Below, piece by piece: positions 50,494-58,665 of a stretch of 64,000 nt of DNA. Under the pieces are notes generated by a model that saw only the letters and a list, made by a program, of their open reading frames with translations, searched no databases and was not told where the DNA came from. Location: contig NZ_JBHSGR010000011.1 of the NCBI RefSeq assembly GCF_042654585.1, forward strand, positions 1 through 64,000, in the 5' to 3' direction. Each line of letters begins with the position of its first letter. The stretch's first letter is position 1. The stretch is from Geodermatophilus arenarius. Lineage in GTDB: Bacteria; Actinomycetota; Actinomycetes; Mycobacteriales; Geodermatophilaceae. The position numbers and the translations under genes were made by a program.

Positions 50494-51012
50494 TCACAGC
50501 CACGCCTCGATCGCGTCCAGCTGCGCGTGGGTGAGCCCGACGTAGAGGTCCGGCGCGACCACCAGCACGTGCGGGTGGGCGGCCAGCCAGTCGCCGGTGT
50601 CCTCCGCCTGCTCTGCCAGGTCGTCGTCGATCCACACGATCCGCCGGTCCGGCTCGGCCGCGGCCACCTCCTGCGCGACGGCGAGCTTCCACCAGCCCGA
50701 CTCACCCCACAGCGGCCCGAGGAAGCCGGTCGGCGCGGAGTCCGTGCGGGCGTGCACCTTCAGCCCCCGCGGCAGGCCCATCGGCTCGGCCAGCAGCCGG
50801 TCGGCGTCGGTGGTCCAGGTGGTCAGCCACTGGATCTCCACCCGGCCCGACTCGTGCAGCTCCCGCAGGCGCGCGGTGATCGTCGGGTCCCAGGACAGCA
50901 CGAAGCCGTTGAACGTGCCCCGCTGCCAGCCGCCGGGCAGCGTGCGGACGGGCGCGTTGAGCACGCCGTCGACGTCGAGCAGCAGGATCGGACGGTCCCC
51001 GGTCGAGCCCAT
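50494..51012 (-). CDS. HAD-like hydrolase domain protein
   Basis: 172 residues, ATG start. HAD superfamily motifs: I, ILLLDVDGVLNAPV (DxDG nucleophile and acid); II, IQWLTTWTTDADR (Thr); III, Lys in GESGWWKLAV; IV, RIVWIDDDLAEQAE (DDD). No cap domain, so it is a small C0 type like those joined to nucleic-acid repair enzymes. Acts on a phosphorylated substrate unknown here. Ter gene clusters frequently include HAD proteins, so its position beside the TerD genes may be meaningful. Confidence 0.8.
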   Translation of the reverse strand: MGSTGDRPILLLDVDGVLNAPVRTLPGGWQRGTFNGFVLSWDPTITARLRELHESGRVEIQWLTTWTTDADRLLAEPMGLPRGLKVHARTDSAPTGFLGPLWGESGWWKLAVAQEVAAAEPDRRIVWIDDDLAEQAEDTGDWLAAHPHVLVVAPDLYVGLTHAQLDAIEAWL

Positions 51013-51156
51013 GGGCGGTTCCTACCCCCGGCGAGGGGCGCCCGGTGCCCGCCGGCCGACACGTCTGCAGCGATCCGGTGACGGCGCCGCGAGTCGGTCT
51101 GGCGCCCGGACGCATTCTCGGCTTTACTCCGCGGGCCGCCGACAGAGGAGACTCCC

Positions 51157-51633
51157 GTGGTCGCTGTGCGCATTCCGAGCAATGTGCCGAAGAGGCGTTC
51201 CGTCGCCACGCTCGTGGGACTCGTCGCCGTTTCCGCGACATTGGCGGCGTGCGGTCAGGGCCGTTCCGTGGAGGCGTACTGCGACGTCTTCTACGGCGAG
51301 GGTCAGGAACTGAGGGACGCCTGGACCCAGGCCGGCAACACCGATGACCCGCTGGCGGGTATGGCGGCCGTATTCTCCGCACCCCGCGATCTCGCCATCT
51401 TCTTCGGTCGACTCGCGGAGGTCGCTCCCGACGAGATCGAGCCAGACGTGGCGGCGCTGCGCGACGCGTTCCAGGAGCAGGCGGACTCCCTGGGCAGCCA
51501 GGCGGGCGAGCTCGTGGACAACCCGCTGGGGGCCCTGGCCGGCGCATTCGCTGCCGGGTTGTCGACCAGTGGCGCGGAGCAGCGGGTCAACCAGTACACC
51601 CTCGACAACTGCGGTCCTCCGCCGACGAAGTGA
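51157..51633 (+). CDS. Small lipoprotein before terD genes
   Basis: 158 residues from GTG 51157 with AGAGGAG 6 bases before. Signal KRRSVATLVGLVAVSATLAACG gives a lipid Cys at LAAC. Mature part: CDVFYGEGQELRDAWTQAGN, PRDLAIFFGRLAEVAPDEIE, VAALRDAFQEQADSLGSQAG and a final DNCGPPPTK; the two Cys could pair. All-helical by pattern, like other actinobacterial lipoproteins of unknown function. Possibly in one operon with the TerD-domain gene 56 bases downstream. The upstream region (51013-51156) is free for a promoter. Confidence 0.65.
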   Translation: MVAVRIPSNVPKRRSVATLVGLVAVSATLAACGQGRSVEAYCDVFYGEGQELRDAWTQAGNTDDPLAGMAAVFSAPRDLAIFFGRLAEVAPDEIEPDVAALRDAFQEQADSLGSQAGELVDNPLGALAGAFAAGLSTSGAEQRVNQYTLDNCGPPPTK

Positions 51634-51689
51634 CGGAGGACGCCGTTGCGGGTCAGGACACCCACAGGGAACGAAGGAGACGTGCCGGA

Positions 51690-52268
51690 GTGGTCAACCT
51701 CAGCAAGGGTCAGACGGTCTCGCTGCAGAAGCGGGGCGGAGGGTCGCTGACGCAGGTGCGCATGGGGCTGGGCTGGGACGCCGCCCCGCGACGGGGCCTG
51801 TTCGGCAAGACGAAGAGCCAGTCGATCGACCTGGACGCGTCGGCCCTCCTCTTCGACACGGGAGGCCGGCTGGTCGACCAGGTGTGGTTCCAGCAGCTGC
51901 GCAGCAGGGACGGATCGGTGCAGCACACGGGGGACAACCTGACCGGCGAGGGGGTGGGGGACGACGAGTCGATCCTGGTCGACCTCCAGCGCGTGCCCGG
52001 GAACGTCAGCCAGATCGTCTTCGTGGTCAACTCGTTCACCGGCCAGGACTTCAGCCAGATCACCAACGCGTTCTGCCGGCTCGTCGACTCCACCGCCCAC
52101 GACGCCGAGCTCGCGCGCTACGACCTCTCCGGGTCGGGGACGCACAACAGCCAGGTGATGGCCAAGCTCAGCCGGAACGGCGGGTCCTGGAGCATGACCG
52201 CCATCGGTGCCGTGGCCAACGGCCGGACCTTCCAGGACCTGCTGCCGACCGTGGCGGGCCACCTCTGA
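51690..52268 (+). CDS. TerD domain protein (1)
   Basis: 192 residues starting at GTG 51690, which follows a GGAGA element and gives the normal N-terminus VVNLSKGQTVSLQKRGGGSL. TerD fold: VRMGLGWDAAPRRG, IDLDASALLFDTGG, TGDNLTGEGVGDDESILVDL, VVNSFTGQDFSQITNAFCRLVD and AELARYDLSGSGTHN. The paired Asp residues in DLDASA and GEGVGDDE form the calcium sites of the family. TerD-type proteins act in stress, tellurite and phage resistance linked to membrane processes. The insertion in the early loop (AAPRRGLFGKTKSQ) is like TerZ/TerF variants. Ends before a strong bidirectional terminator. Confidence 0.88.
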   Translation: MVNLSKGQTVSLQKRGGGSLTQVRMGLGWDAAPRRGLFGKTKSQSIDLDASALLFDTGGRLVDQVWFQQLRSRDGSVQHTGDNLTGEGVGDDESILVDLQRVPGNVSQIVFVVNSFTGQDFSQITNAFCRLVDSTAHDAELARYDLSGSGTHNSQVMAKLSRNGGSWSMTAIGAVANGRTFQDLLPTVAGHL

Positions 52269-52312
52269 GGGATCCCGTCGTACCGCCCGTCGGCTGCCGA
52301 CCGGAGCAGCAG

Positions 52313-52357
52313 CCGAGCGGGGATCCGTGGCGCGCGGCCACGGATCCCCGCTCGGCA
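52313..52357. terminator. Strong bidirectional terminator
   Basis: Twenty-base perfect arms with a 5-base loop between the TerD gene and the convergent small lipoprotein gene; one of the strongest hairpins in the window. Confidence 0.85.
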
Positions 52358-52377
52358 GCGGATGACCGGGCCGGTCC

Positions 52378-52665
52378 TCACCAGTAGGCCGAGTCCCAGT
52401 CCGTGGCGTCGTCGAGCACGGCCCCGGAGTCCGACGAGCACAGCTGGGACACCGCCTGGGTGACGCCCTGGACGTTGCCGGGGTCGACCGTGTCCAGGTC
52501 GTGCTCGTCGAGCAGGTCGGAGAGCGTCTCCGTCTGCTCCACGAGCCCCTGGGCGTTGAACTCCCCGCAGGTGAGGTCCCCGGTGCTGCTGCAGCCGGTC
52601 AGGCCCGCCACGGGGACGAGGACCAGCCCGAGAACGGCGATGGTGCGGTGGTGTCGAACGGTCAT
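52378..52665 (-). CDS. Small lipoprotein within the Ter region
   Basis: 95 residues, ATG preceded by GGGGGCAC. Lipoprotein signal RTIAVLGLVLVPVAGLTGCS with lipid Cys at 25. Mature part is short and acidic: STGDLTCGEFNAQGLVEQTE, TLSDLLDEHDLDTVDPGNVQ and VTQAVSQLCSSDSG with two Cys. All helical in pattern. Transcribed against the flow of the flanking ter genes with its own divergent upstream region. No family recognised; a small lipoprotein at this place is also seen at 51157, perhaps partly related in style (Cys pair, helix). Confidence 0.6.
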   Translation of the reverse strand: MTVRHHRTIAVLGLVLVPVAGLTGCSSTGDLTCGEFNAQGLVEQTETLSDLLDEHDLDTVDPGNVQGVTQAVSQLCSSDSGAVLDDATDWDSAYW

Positions 52666-53223
52666 GGCGGTGCCCCCGTGTCGTGTCGTCGCCCGGTCCA
52701 CCGCGGCGCCGAAATGCGTCCGCGGCCCGGCGCGGCGGACAGTGAAGCGCACCAGGTCACCGCCGACAAGCATTTCCGGAAGGGCCTCCGCCGGCTCGCC
52801 TGAAGTGTTGTCCGCATGCCGATCCGGGAATGCCGTCACGCAATGTCTTGCGCCGGCGAGGTGGCGCTGATAATCGCGCGAGCAAGTGCCTCCTCCGCAT
52901 TCCGGCGCGCCATTGCCACTCGAGCGCAATACCGGCGAGTGCGACGTCCCCGCGGGCGGGGGTTCCCGTACCTGGTGTCAGGGGATGCTTCCGGTCCTCG
53001 GCGCCGTCCACACCCCGTTCGTCTCGTCCGGCTCTCGGTCCGTGCGCACGAGTCACAGGCGTCCCGCGATCACCCCTGCGGGGCGGGAGGTCGTGGTGCT
53101 ACCGGTCACGGTGCGGCAGCATCCCGACCCGGTCCGCCACCGTTCCGGATCGACCGGCTCCGCGACGCGGGGTGCGGTGACCCGCCGCCTCAGCAGCCGC
53201 GAACACCACGGGAGAAGAACACC
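52666..53223. other. 558-base divergent intergenic region
   Basis: Between a minus-strand lipoprotein and the terD gene on plus, this region has frames on both strands but none with proper composition, start and ribosome site; I see no gene in it. It must hold the promoters of both genes. The part around 52860-52930 is lower in GC. A CCCCGC/GCGGGG palindrome occurs near 52950. No other structure is clear. Confidence 0.5.
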
Positions 53224-53805
53224 ATGACCGTCGTCCTCGCCAAGGGTGGGAACGTCTCGCTGTCCAAGGAGGCCCCCGGCCTCCGCGCCGTCAACGTGGG
53301 TCTCGGGTGGGACGTCAACACGTTCTCCGACTTCGAGTACGACCTCGACGCCTCGGCGATCATGCTCGACGCCAGCGGCCGGGTGACCCCGGACGACTCG
53401 GGCTTCGTCTTCTACAACAACCTGCGCAGCCCCGACGGCTCCGTCCTCCACACCGGCGACAACCTGACCGGTGAGGGCGACGGGGACGACGAGATGATCC
53501 AGGTCGACCTGACGGCCGTCCCGCAGTTCGTCCAGAAGATCGTCTTCCCGGTCTCCATCCACGACGCCGACAACCGCCGGCAGAACTTCGGCGGCGTCCG
53601 CAACGCGTTCATCCGCGTCGTCGACCAGGTCACCGGCCGGGAGATCACCCGCTACGACCTCACCGAGGACGCCTCCATGGAGACCGCCATGGTCTTCGGC
53701 GAGCTCTACCGGCACAACGGCGACTGGAAGTTCCGCGCCGTCGGCCAGGGCTACGCCTCCGGTCTGCGCGGCATCGCACAGGACTTCGGCGTCAACGTCG
53801 CCTGA
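53224..53805 (+). CDS. terD: TerD domain protein (2)
   Basis: 193 residues, ATG with GGGAGAAG 6 bases ahead. Standard-length TerD: VVLAKGGNVSLSKEAPGLRA, VNVGLGWDVNTFSDFEYDLD, DASAIMLDASGRV, DNLTGEGDGDDEMIQVDL, VQKIVFPVSIHDADNRRQNF and TRYDLTEDASMETAMVFGEL. The calcium-binding Asp pairs are complete. More typical of Gram-positive TerD than the 51690 copy, so named terD. Usual role: general stress and tellurite or phage resistance with TerC. Followed, after a hairpin, by a TerA-like gene and a TerC-like gene in the same direction. Confidence 0.9.
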   Translation: MTVVLAKGGNVSLSKEAPGLRAVNVGLGWDVNTFSDFEYDLDASAIMLDASGRVTPDDSGFVFYNNLRSPDGSVLHTGDNLTGEGDGDDEMIQVDLTAVPQFVQKIVFPVSIHDADNRRQNFGGVRNAFIRVVDQVTGREITRYDLTEDASMETAMVFGELYRHNGDWKFRAVGQGYASGLRGIAQDFGVNVA

Positions 53806-53819
53806 CCCGGCCCTCGGCA

Positions 53820-53853
53820 GTCCGGCCCCGCGGCGACGAGCGCGGGGCCGGAC
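53820..53853 (+). terminator. Hairpin between terD and terA-like gene
   Basis: Twelve-base perfect arms (GTCCGGCCCCGC and complement) with a 10-base loop in the 86-base gap. Could be an attenuator or partial terminator since the genes otherwise look co-oriented. Confidence 0.6.
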
Positions 53854-53891
53854 CGCCGGCCTGAGCCCTTCCTCCTCAGAACAGGCAGGTC

Positions 53892-54533
53892 ATGATCGAC
53901 TACACCCGCCCGCCGAAGCAGAAGCCGGCCGGGGTCTCCCTCGGCAAGGTCACGCTGACCAAGGCGGCGCCGTCCGTCTCGCTGTCCAAGGCGCAGGGCG
54001 CCCGCGGGCGGATGCGCGTCAACCTCAACTGGGACCAGCGCCCGGGACGCGGGTTCTTCGGCAAGGCGGAGGCGGTCGACCTCGACCTCGGCTGCCTCTG
54101 GGAGACCACCGACGGCGACAAGGGCGTCGTCCAGGCGCTCGGCAACGCGTTCGGCGACCTCGACTCCCCGCCCTACGTCCTCCTCGACGGCGACGACCGC
54201 TCGGGCAGGAACGCCGGTGGCGAGAACCTCATCGTCAACCTCGACCACCTCGACGAGATCAGGCGGATCCTGGTGTTCGCGTACATCTACGACGGCGCCC
54301 CGAACTGGGCCGCGGCTCGAGGTGTCGTGACGCTGTCCGCCCAGAACGACAGTGAGATCACCGTCGACCTCGACGAGCACGCCGACAACGCGCGCTTCTG
54401 CGCCATCGCCATGCTGACCAACCAGCGGGGCGAGCTGCACGTGCAGCGCGAGATGCGCTACCTGCAGGGCAGCCAGCGCCACCTGGACCAGGCGTACGGC
54501 TGGGGCCTGCGCTGGACGGCCGGCAGCAAGTAA
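53892..54533 (+). CDS. TerA/TerF-like tellurium resistance protein
   Basis: 213 residues, ATG start. Begins with a Pro/Lys-rich leader (YTRPPKQKPAGVSLGKVTLT) and then a TerD-superfamily beta fold: VSLSKAQGARGRMRVNLNWDQ in pieces, VDLDLGCLWETTDGDKGVVQ, LLDGDDRSGRNAGGENLIV NL and RRILVFAYIYDGAPNWAAAR. The Asp-rich calcium loop is altered versus TerD (GDDRSGRNAGGEN), as in TerA-type proteins. The last third (HVQREMRYLQGSQRHLDQAY) ends the domain. Together with terD and the TerC-like gene 58 bases downstream it forms the Ter core. Confidence 0.82.
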   Translation: MIDYTRPPKQKPAGVSLGKVTLTKAAPSVSLSKAQGARGRMRVNLNWDQRPGRGFFGKAEAVDLDLGCLWETTDGDKGVVQALGNAFGDLDSPPYVLLDGDDRSGRNAGGENLIVNLDHLDEIRRILVFAYIYDGAPNWAAARGVVTLSAQNDSEITVDLDEHADNARFCAIAMLTNQRGELHVQREMRYLQGSQRHLDQAYGWGLRWTAGSK

Positions 54534-54591
54534 CCCGACTCCCCACACCCACCCGCGACCGCCTCCGCCGCGGTTCCCTGAAAGGCGTCCC

Positions 54592-55692
54592 TTGATCCGC
54601 TACTTCGGCTTCTCCGTCTTCCTGACGGCGGCCGCCCTCGTCACCGCCGTGCTCTTCGGCGGTCCCGCCGCGCTCCTCGCCGTCGCCGTCCTCGGCGTCC
54701 TCGAGGTCTGCCTGTCCTTCGACAACGCCGTCGTCAACGCCAAGGTCCTCCGGAACATGAGCCCGCTGTGGCGGAAGCTGTTCCTCTACGTCGGCATCTT
54801 CATCGCCGTGTTCGGCATGCGGCTGCTGCTGCCGATCCTGCTCGTCTCGGTGACGGCGCAGCTGTCCGTCCCCGAGGTGTGGGACCTGGCGCTCACCGAC
54901 CAGGAGGCCTACGCGGAGAACGTCGAGGCGTCCGCCGAGGCGATCTACACCTTCGGCGGGATCTTCCTGCTGATGATCTTCCTGAACTTCGCGTTCGACG
55001 AGGAGCGCGACGTCCACTGGCTCGCCTGGCTGGAGAAGCCGCTGGCCAAGGCCGGCAAGCTGCCCTACCTGTCGATCGTCATCGCGCTCGCGGTCATCTA
55101 CACCGGCTCGCAGATGGCCGACGACGACAAGTACGGCACCGTCCTGCTCTCCGGCCTCGCCGGCCTGTTCACCTACCTGCTGATCGGCGGGCTCAACGAG
55201 CTCATGGAGTCCGACGACGACGAGGACGAGGAGTCGACGCCGTCGGCCACCGGCACCGCCACCAAGGCGGTCGCGGGCGCCGGTGCCGCCGCCTTCCTCT
55301 ACCTCGAGGTGCTCGACGCGTCGTTCAGCTTCGACGGCGTCATCGGCGCGTTCGCCATCAGCAGCGACATCCTGATCATCGCCCTGGGCCTCGGCATCGG
55401 CGCCTTCTGGGTGCGGTCGCTGACGATCTTCATGGTCGACCGCGGCACGCTCGAGCAGTACCGCTACCTCGAGCACGGCGCGATGTGGGCGATCGGTGTG
55501 CTCGCGACGATCATGATCCTGGAGCTGCGGTTCCACATCAGCGAGTACGTCACCGGCCTCACCGGGCTCCTGTTCATCGTCGCGGCGGTCGTCGCCAGCG
55601 TCGTCGCGCAGCGGCGGGAGGACGCCCGCGAGGTCCCCACGGCGTCGTCCGACGAGGACCCGCAGCCCGAGCGGGAGACCGTCTCGGTCTGA
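54592..55692 (+). CDS. TerC-like integral membrane protein (DUF475)
   Basis: 366 residues from TTG 54592, the expected N-terminus (IRYFGFSVFLTAAALVTAVL). Nine or so membrane helices with the TerC signature of acidic residues in membrane segments: VLGVLEVCLSFDNAVVNAKV and, in the second half, YLEVLDASFSFDGVIGAFAI. An acidic loop (ESDDDEDEESTPSA) divides the halves. TerC proteins are metal exporters or insertase-like partners for TerD complexes. C-terminal end QRREDAREVPTASSDEDPQP is cytoplasmic. The last 20 codons with the terminator recur at 57250-57365 (see repeats). Start codon TTG suggests weak translation. Confidence 0.9.
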   Translation: MIRYFGFSVFLTAAALVTAVLFGGPAALLAVAVLGVLEVCLSFDNAVVNAKVLRNMSPLWRKLFLYVGIFIAVFGMRLLLPILLVSVTAQLSVPEVWDLALTDQEAYAENVEASAEAIYTFGGIFLLMIFLNFAFDEERDVHWLAWLEKPLAKAGKLPYLSIVIALAVIYTGSQMADDDKYGTVLLSGLAGLFTYLLIGGLNELMESDDDEDEESTPSATGTATKAVAGAGAAAFLYLEVLDASFSFDGVIGAFAISSDILIIALGLGIGAFWVRSLTIFMVDRGTLEQYRYLEHGAMWAIGVLATIMILELRFHISEYVTGLTGLLFIVAAVVASVVAQRREDAREVPTASSDEDPQPERETVSV

Positions 55693-55751
55693 CCGCCTCC
55701 CCTGCACGACCCGGTGCCCCGGCCGCCTCGCGCGGCCGGGGCACCGGCGTC
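55633..55751 (+). repeat. Direct repeat copy 1: terC 3' end plus terminator
   Basis: 119 bases covering the last ~20 codons, stop and terminator of the terC-like gene. Recurs at 57250-57365 with three substitutions and one 3-base deletion, in the same orientation, with the 417-residue orphan gene between. The match ends abruptly at both edges. Confidence 0.93.
55711..55747 (+). terminator. terC terminator hairpin
   Basis: Sixteen-base perfect arms (CCGGTGCCCCGGCCGC and complement), 5-base loop, 19 bases after the stop. Duplicated at 57325-57361. Confidence 0.8.
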
Positions 55752-55931
55752 TCTGCGGTGCATTGGGAGAGCGCCGGCGTCAACGCACGGAGCCCGTGAG
55801 ACGGATGTGAGAACGGTGGAATCCGTTTCCGGCCAGGTGGAGCGCGCAGACTGTTGACCTTGAGCGCCGTGCGCTGTCTTCCGAAGGTCTGGACGCCTAC
55901 AGCTTCGCCCGCTCGAGACCTGGAGACGACG

Positions 55932-57185
55932 ATGACCAGCGAAGTCCAGCTGATCAGTGACGGTGATGGCCTGGCGGTCATCGGCGATCGGGCGGCGGTC
56001 GAGCGCTTCCTCGTCTCCGAGAGGCTGGCCTACGGGTCTCGCGAGCTGCCCAGGCTCGGGAGTGTGCTCAGCCGGGCGGCCGCGCTCGCGGACGCCGGCT
56101 CGACGATCGGGGAAGCGTCGGGGCGGTGGGTGAAGCTGACCAAGCAGTCGGCGGATCGGGTCGCGAAGCACGGGCTGATGCCGACCAAGAAGCACGGCGT
56201 CAGCCACGCGATGATCGGAGAGCCCGGATCGATCGAGAAGTGGCTGCAGATCGCGCAGGGGCCCGGCTCGAAGGCGGCCAATCCGGCGCTGCTCAGCGGT
56301 GCTGCGGGGATCATGGCCCAGCTCGCCATGCAGCAGGCCATGGACGAGATCACCGACTACCTCGCCACGATCGACGAGAAGCTCGATGACGTGCTGCGCG
56401 CCCAGGAGGACGCCGTCCTCGCGGACATGATCGGGGTGGGCTTCGACATCGACGAGGCGCTGACCATCCGGGAGCACGGCGGCCGGGTCAACGAGGTGAC
56501 CTGGTCGAAGGTGCAGGCCTCATCGTCGACGATCGCGCGGACCCAGGCGTATGCGTTGCGCCAGCTCGACGCGCTCGCGGAGAAGGTGGAGCGCAAGGCG
56601 AAGATCGGTGACCTCGCCAAAGCGACGAAGGACGTCGAGACGAAGGTCGGTAGCTGGCTCGCCGTCCTGGCCCGGTGCTTCCAGCTGATGGATGCCGTGG
56701 CGGTGATCGAGCTGGACCGGGTCCTGGACGTGGCTCCCGACGACCTGGACGGCCATCGCCTCGGGTTGAAGGAGGTCCGACAGAAGCGGCTGGAGGCGAT
56801 CGCGCAGACCACGGAGCGCCTGCTGAGCCGCATGACCGCAGCAGCGGCCACCGCCAACTCGAAGGTGCTGTTCAACCCGGTGGCGTCCCCGGCCGTCGTG
56901 CAGTCCAGCGAGTACGTCGTCACCGCCGTCGGAGACCTCCACGGACGGCTCGGTATCGAGTCCGGACGGGAGTCGCTGGAGGCGAGGGGCTGGACGGACG
57001 CGGCCTCCGAGCTCCGCGACCGGGTCCTGGAGACCGGAGCGGACGGCGTGGACGCCTCACTGCGCCTCGGTAGCGAGACCTTCGACCGCGCCCGGTCGGT
57101 GACGGGCCGGCTCTCCAGCGGGATCGCCGCGCGCACGTTCGGTCGGCGCGCGGATGACGACGGACGTGACGGCGCCGTCGAGTAG
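55932..57185 (+). CDS. Orphan 417-aa helical protein inside a terC-end duplication
   Basis: ATG start with GGAGACG upstream. Almost wholly helical: an N-terminal part (VQLISDGDGLAVIGDRAAVE; RFLVSERLAYGSRELPRLGS), a Gly/Ala hydrophobic central helix (AALLSGAAGIMAQLAMQQAM) and a long heptad-like region (ITDYLATIDEKLDDVLRAQE; ALRQLDALAEKVERKAKIGD; ETKVGSWLAVLARCFQLMDA). The central hydrophobic segment plus coiled coil resembles pore-forming or membrane-active proteins such as the alpha-helical toxins and some Abi proteins, but this is only a pattern. Flanked on both sides by copies of the terC 3' end, with its own promoter region. Base composition is a little lower in GC than around it. I recognise no family. 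Confidence 0.65.
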   Translation: MTSEVQLISDGDGLAVIGDRAAVERFLVSERLAYGSRELPRLGSVLSRAAALADAGSTIGEASGRWVKLTKQSADRVAKHGLMPTKKHGVSHAMIGEPGSIEKWLQIAQGPGSKAANPALLSGAAGIMAQLAMQQAMDEITDYLATIDEKLDDVLRAQEDAVLADMIGVGFDIDEALTIREHGGRVNEVTWSKVQASSSTIARTQAYALRQLDALAEKVERKAKIGDLAKATKDVETKVGSWLAVLARCFQLMDAVAVIELDRVLDVAPDDLDGHRLGLKEVRQKRLEAIAQTTERLLSRMTAAAATANSKVLFNPVASPAVVQSSEYVVTAVGDLHGRLGIESGRESLEARGWTDAASELRDRVLETGADGVDASLRLGSETFDRARSVTGRLSSGIAARTFGRRADDDGRDGAVE

Positions 57186-57249
57186 GCGCTGGCCCAAGGG
57201 TCCTGCCGTATTCACGTTCTTGACGCTGCCGTTCCTCGTCAGCATGGCC

Positions 57250-57365
57250 GTCCCCGCGTCGTCCAATGAGGACCCGCAGCCCGAGCGGGAGACCGTCTCG
57301 GTCTGACCGCCTCCCCTGCACGACCCGGTGCCCCGGCCGCCCCGCGCGGCCGGGGCACCGGCGTC
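57250..57365 (+). repeat. Direct repeat copy 2: detached terC 3' end
   Basis: 116 bases matching 55633-55751; the coding part is no longer attached to a gene. It ends one base before the stop codon of the convergent lipoprotein gene. Probably the original junction between terC and that gene, with copy 1 regenerated on insertion, or the reverse. Confidence 0.93.
57325..57361. terminator. Duplicated terminator, serves converging lipoprotein gene
   Basis: Same 16-base arms as the terC terminator with a changed loop (CCCGC for CTCGC); sits 6 bases after the minus-strand lipoprotein stop. Confidence 0.75.
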
Positions 57366-57366
57366 C

Positions 57367-58575
57367 TCAGCCGACGAGGACGGCGAGGTCGGCGGCGAGG
57401 CTCTCGTCCTGCTCGCAGGCGACGGTCGCGGCGACCGTGCGCCCGTCCGCGGCGAGGGCGAGCGGCGCGGGGCTCCCGTCCGCGCACAGCTCGACGTCGG
57501 CGACGGTCTCGCCAGTGGCGAGCTCGACGGTGGCCAGGCCGACGCCGGCCCCCGGCCGCCCGTGCACGAGGTACACGTGCCGCCCGCCCGGCTCGACGAC
57601 GAGGTCGGTGCCCGAGCCGGGCAGGACCGCGGTGGCCTGCACGGCACCGTCCCGGACGGTCACCAGCCGCGGCTCGCCGGTGTCCCACTCGCCCGCGACG
57701 ACCGACGCGACCGCCGTCCCGTCGGCGAGCACGGCCAGCGCGTAGCCGGTGCTCTGCTCCTCCTCGACCAGCTCCACCGGCTCGCCGGCGGGCAGCAGGT
57801 CGGCGTCGTACTGCGCCAGCACGACGCCGTCGACGTCACCCTCCGCGTCGCGGTCGACGGTCACGAGTGCCGCCAGGCCGCCGTCGGGACGCAGGGCGAC
57901 GTCCCGCGCGACCGCCTGACCCGGCGTCTCGACCTGCAGCGGCGCGCTCGCGGTGACCTCGCCGGTGGCGACGTCGACGGTGGCCAGCCGGCTGACCGTG
58001 TCCCCGTCGACGTACCACTGCAGGCTCGCGTGCAGCGTCGTGCCGTCGGGGGAGAGCACGCCGGTGCCGGTGTCGGGAGTGCCGAGCTCGGCGTCGGCGG
58101 CGATGCGCCGGACGTCCGGTTCGTCGCCGCCCGGTTCGAGGACGGCGAGGGCAAGGTCCTGCTCGCGGCCGCGGCCGCTGGTGTCGGCGGGCACGATCGG
58201 CGCGAGGGCGACCACCGTGCCGTCGGGCGCGACGTGCACCTCGCCGAGGTCGAGGGCGGGCGGGCCCTCGGTCACCTGAGCGACGGTCAGGCCGCCGTCG
58301 CCCGCGACGAGCTCGACCAGGACGCTGCGGTGGTTGCCGGCGAGGTCGCCGGTCATGAGGACCACGAAGCCGCCGTCCGGGGTCGCGGCGACGTCGGAGA
58401 GGCGCACGTGCCCCTCGACGTCCGCGTCGACCTCCACCCGGCCGAGGACCTCGGTGAGCGGTCCGGCGGCGGCCGGCCCGGCCGGCTCGGCGACGCCGAC
58501 GACGGAGGTCGAGCAGCCGGCCGCGACGACGGCGGAGGCGAGCAGCGCGGCGGCGCCGGGACGGGACGAGCGCAT
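57367..58575 (-). CDS. Secreted beta-propeller lipoprotein (family copy 4)
   Basis: 402 residues from ATG 58575 with AGGAG upstream. Signal MRSSRPGAAALLASAVVAAGCS with lipid Cys at AAGC. Propeller-type repeats: LSDVAATPDGGFVVLMTGD, VHVAPDGTVVALAPIVPADT, LSPDGTTLHASLQWYVDGD, LATVDVATGEVTASAPLQVE, LAVLADGTAVASVVAGEWD and ELATGETVADVELCADGSPA. Ends VACEQDESLAADLAVLVG with the same Cys pair pattern as copies 1-3. A decayed partial copy of its 5' end lies at 59398-59778. Transcribed toward the terC region with the duplicated terminator between. Confidence 0.75.
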   Translation of the reverse strand: MRSSRPGAAALLASAVVAAGCSTSVVGVAEPAGPAAAGPLTEVLGRVEVDADVEGHVRLSDVAATPDGGFVVLMTGDLAGNHRSVLVELVAGDGGLTVAQVTEGPPALDLGEVHVAPDGTVVALAPIVPADTSGRGREQDLALAVLEPGGDEPDVRRIAADAELGTPDTGTGVLSPDGTTLHASLQWYVDGDTVSRLATVDVATGEVTASAPLQVETPGQAVARDVALRPDGGLAALVTVDRDAEGDVDGVVLAQYDADLLPAGEPVELVEEEQSTGYALAVLADGTAVASVVAGEWDTGEPRLVTVRDGAVQATAVLPGSGTDLVVEPGGRHVYLVHGRPGAGVGLATVELATGETVADVELCADGSPAPLALAADGRTVAATVACEQDESLAADLAVLVG

Positions 58576-58665
58576 GGGGAAGAGCTCCTGGGGTGCGTGG
58601 GCTGTTGCCCGCACCCTCCGGCCCCGCCCTTGCGGGCCCCTTGCGCCCGGCTTCCCGCGCGGACG

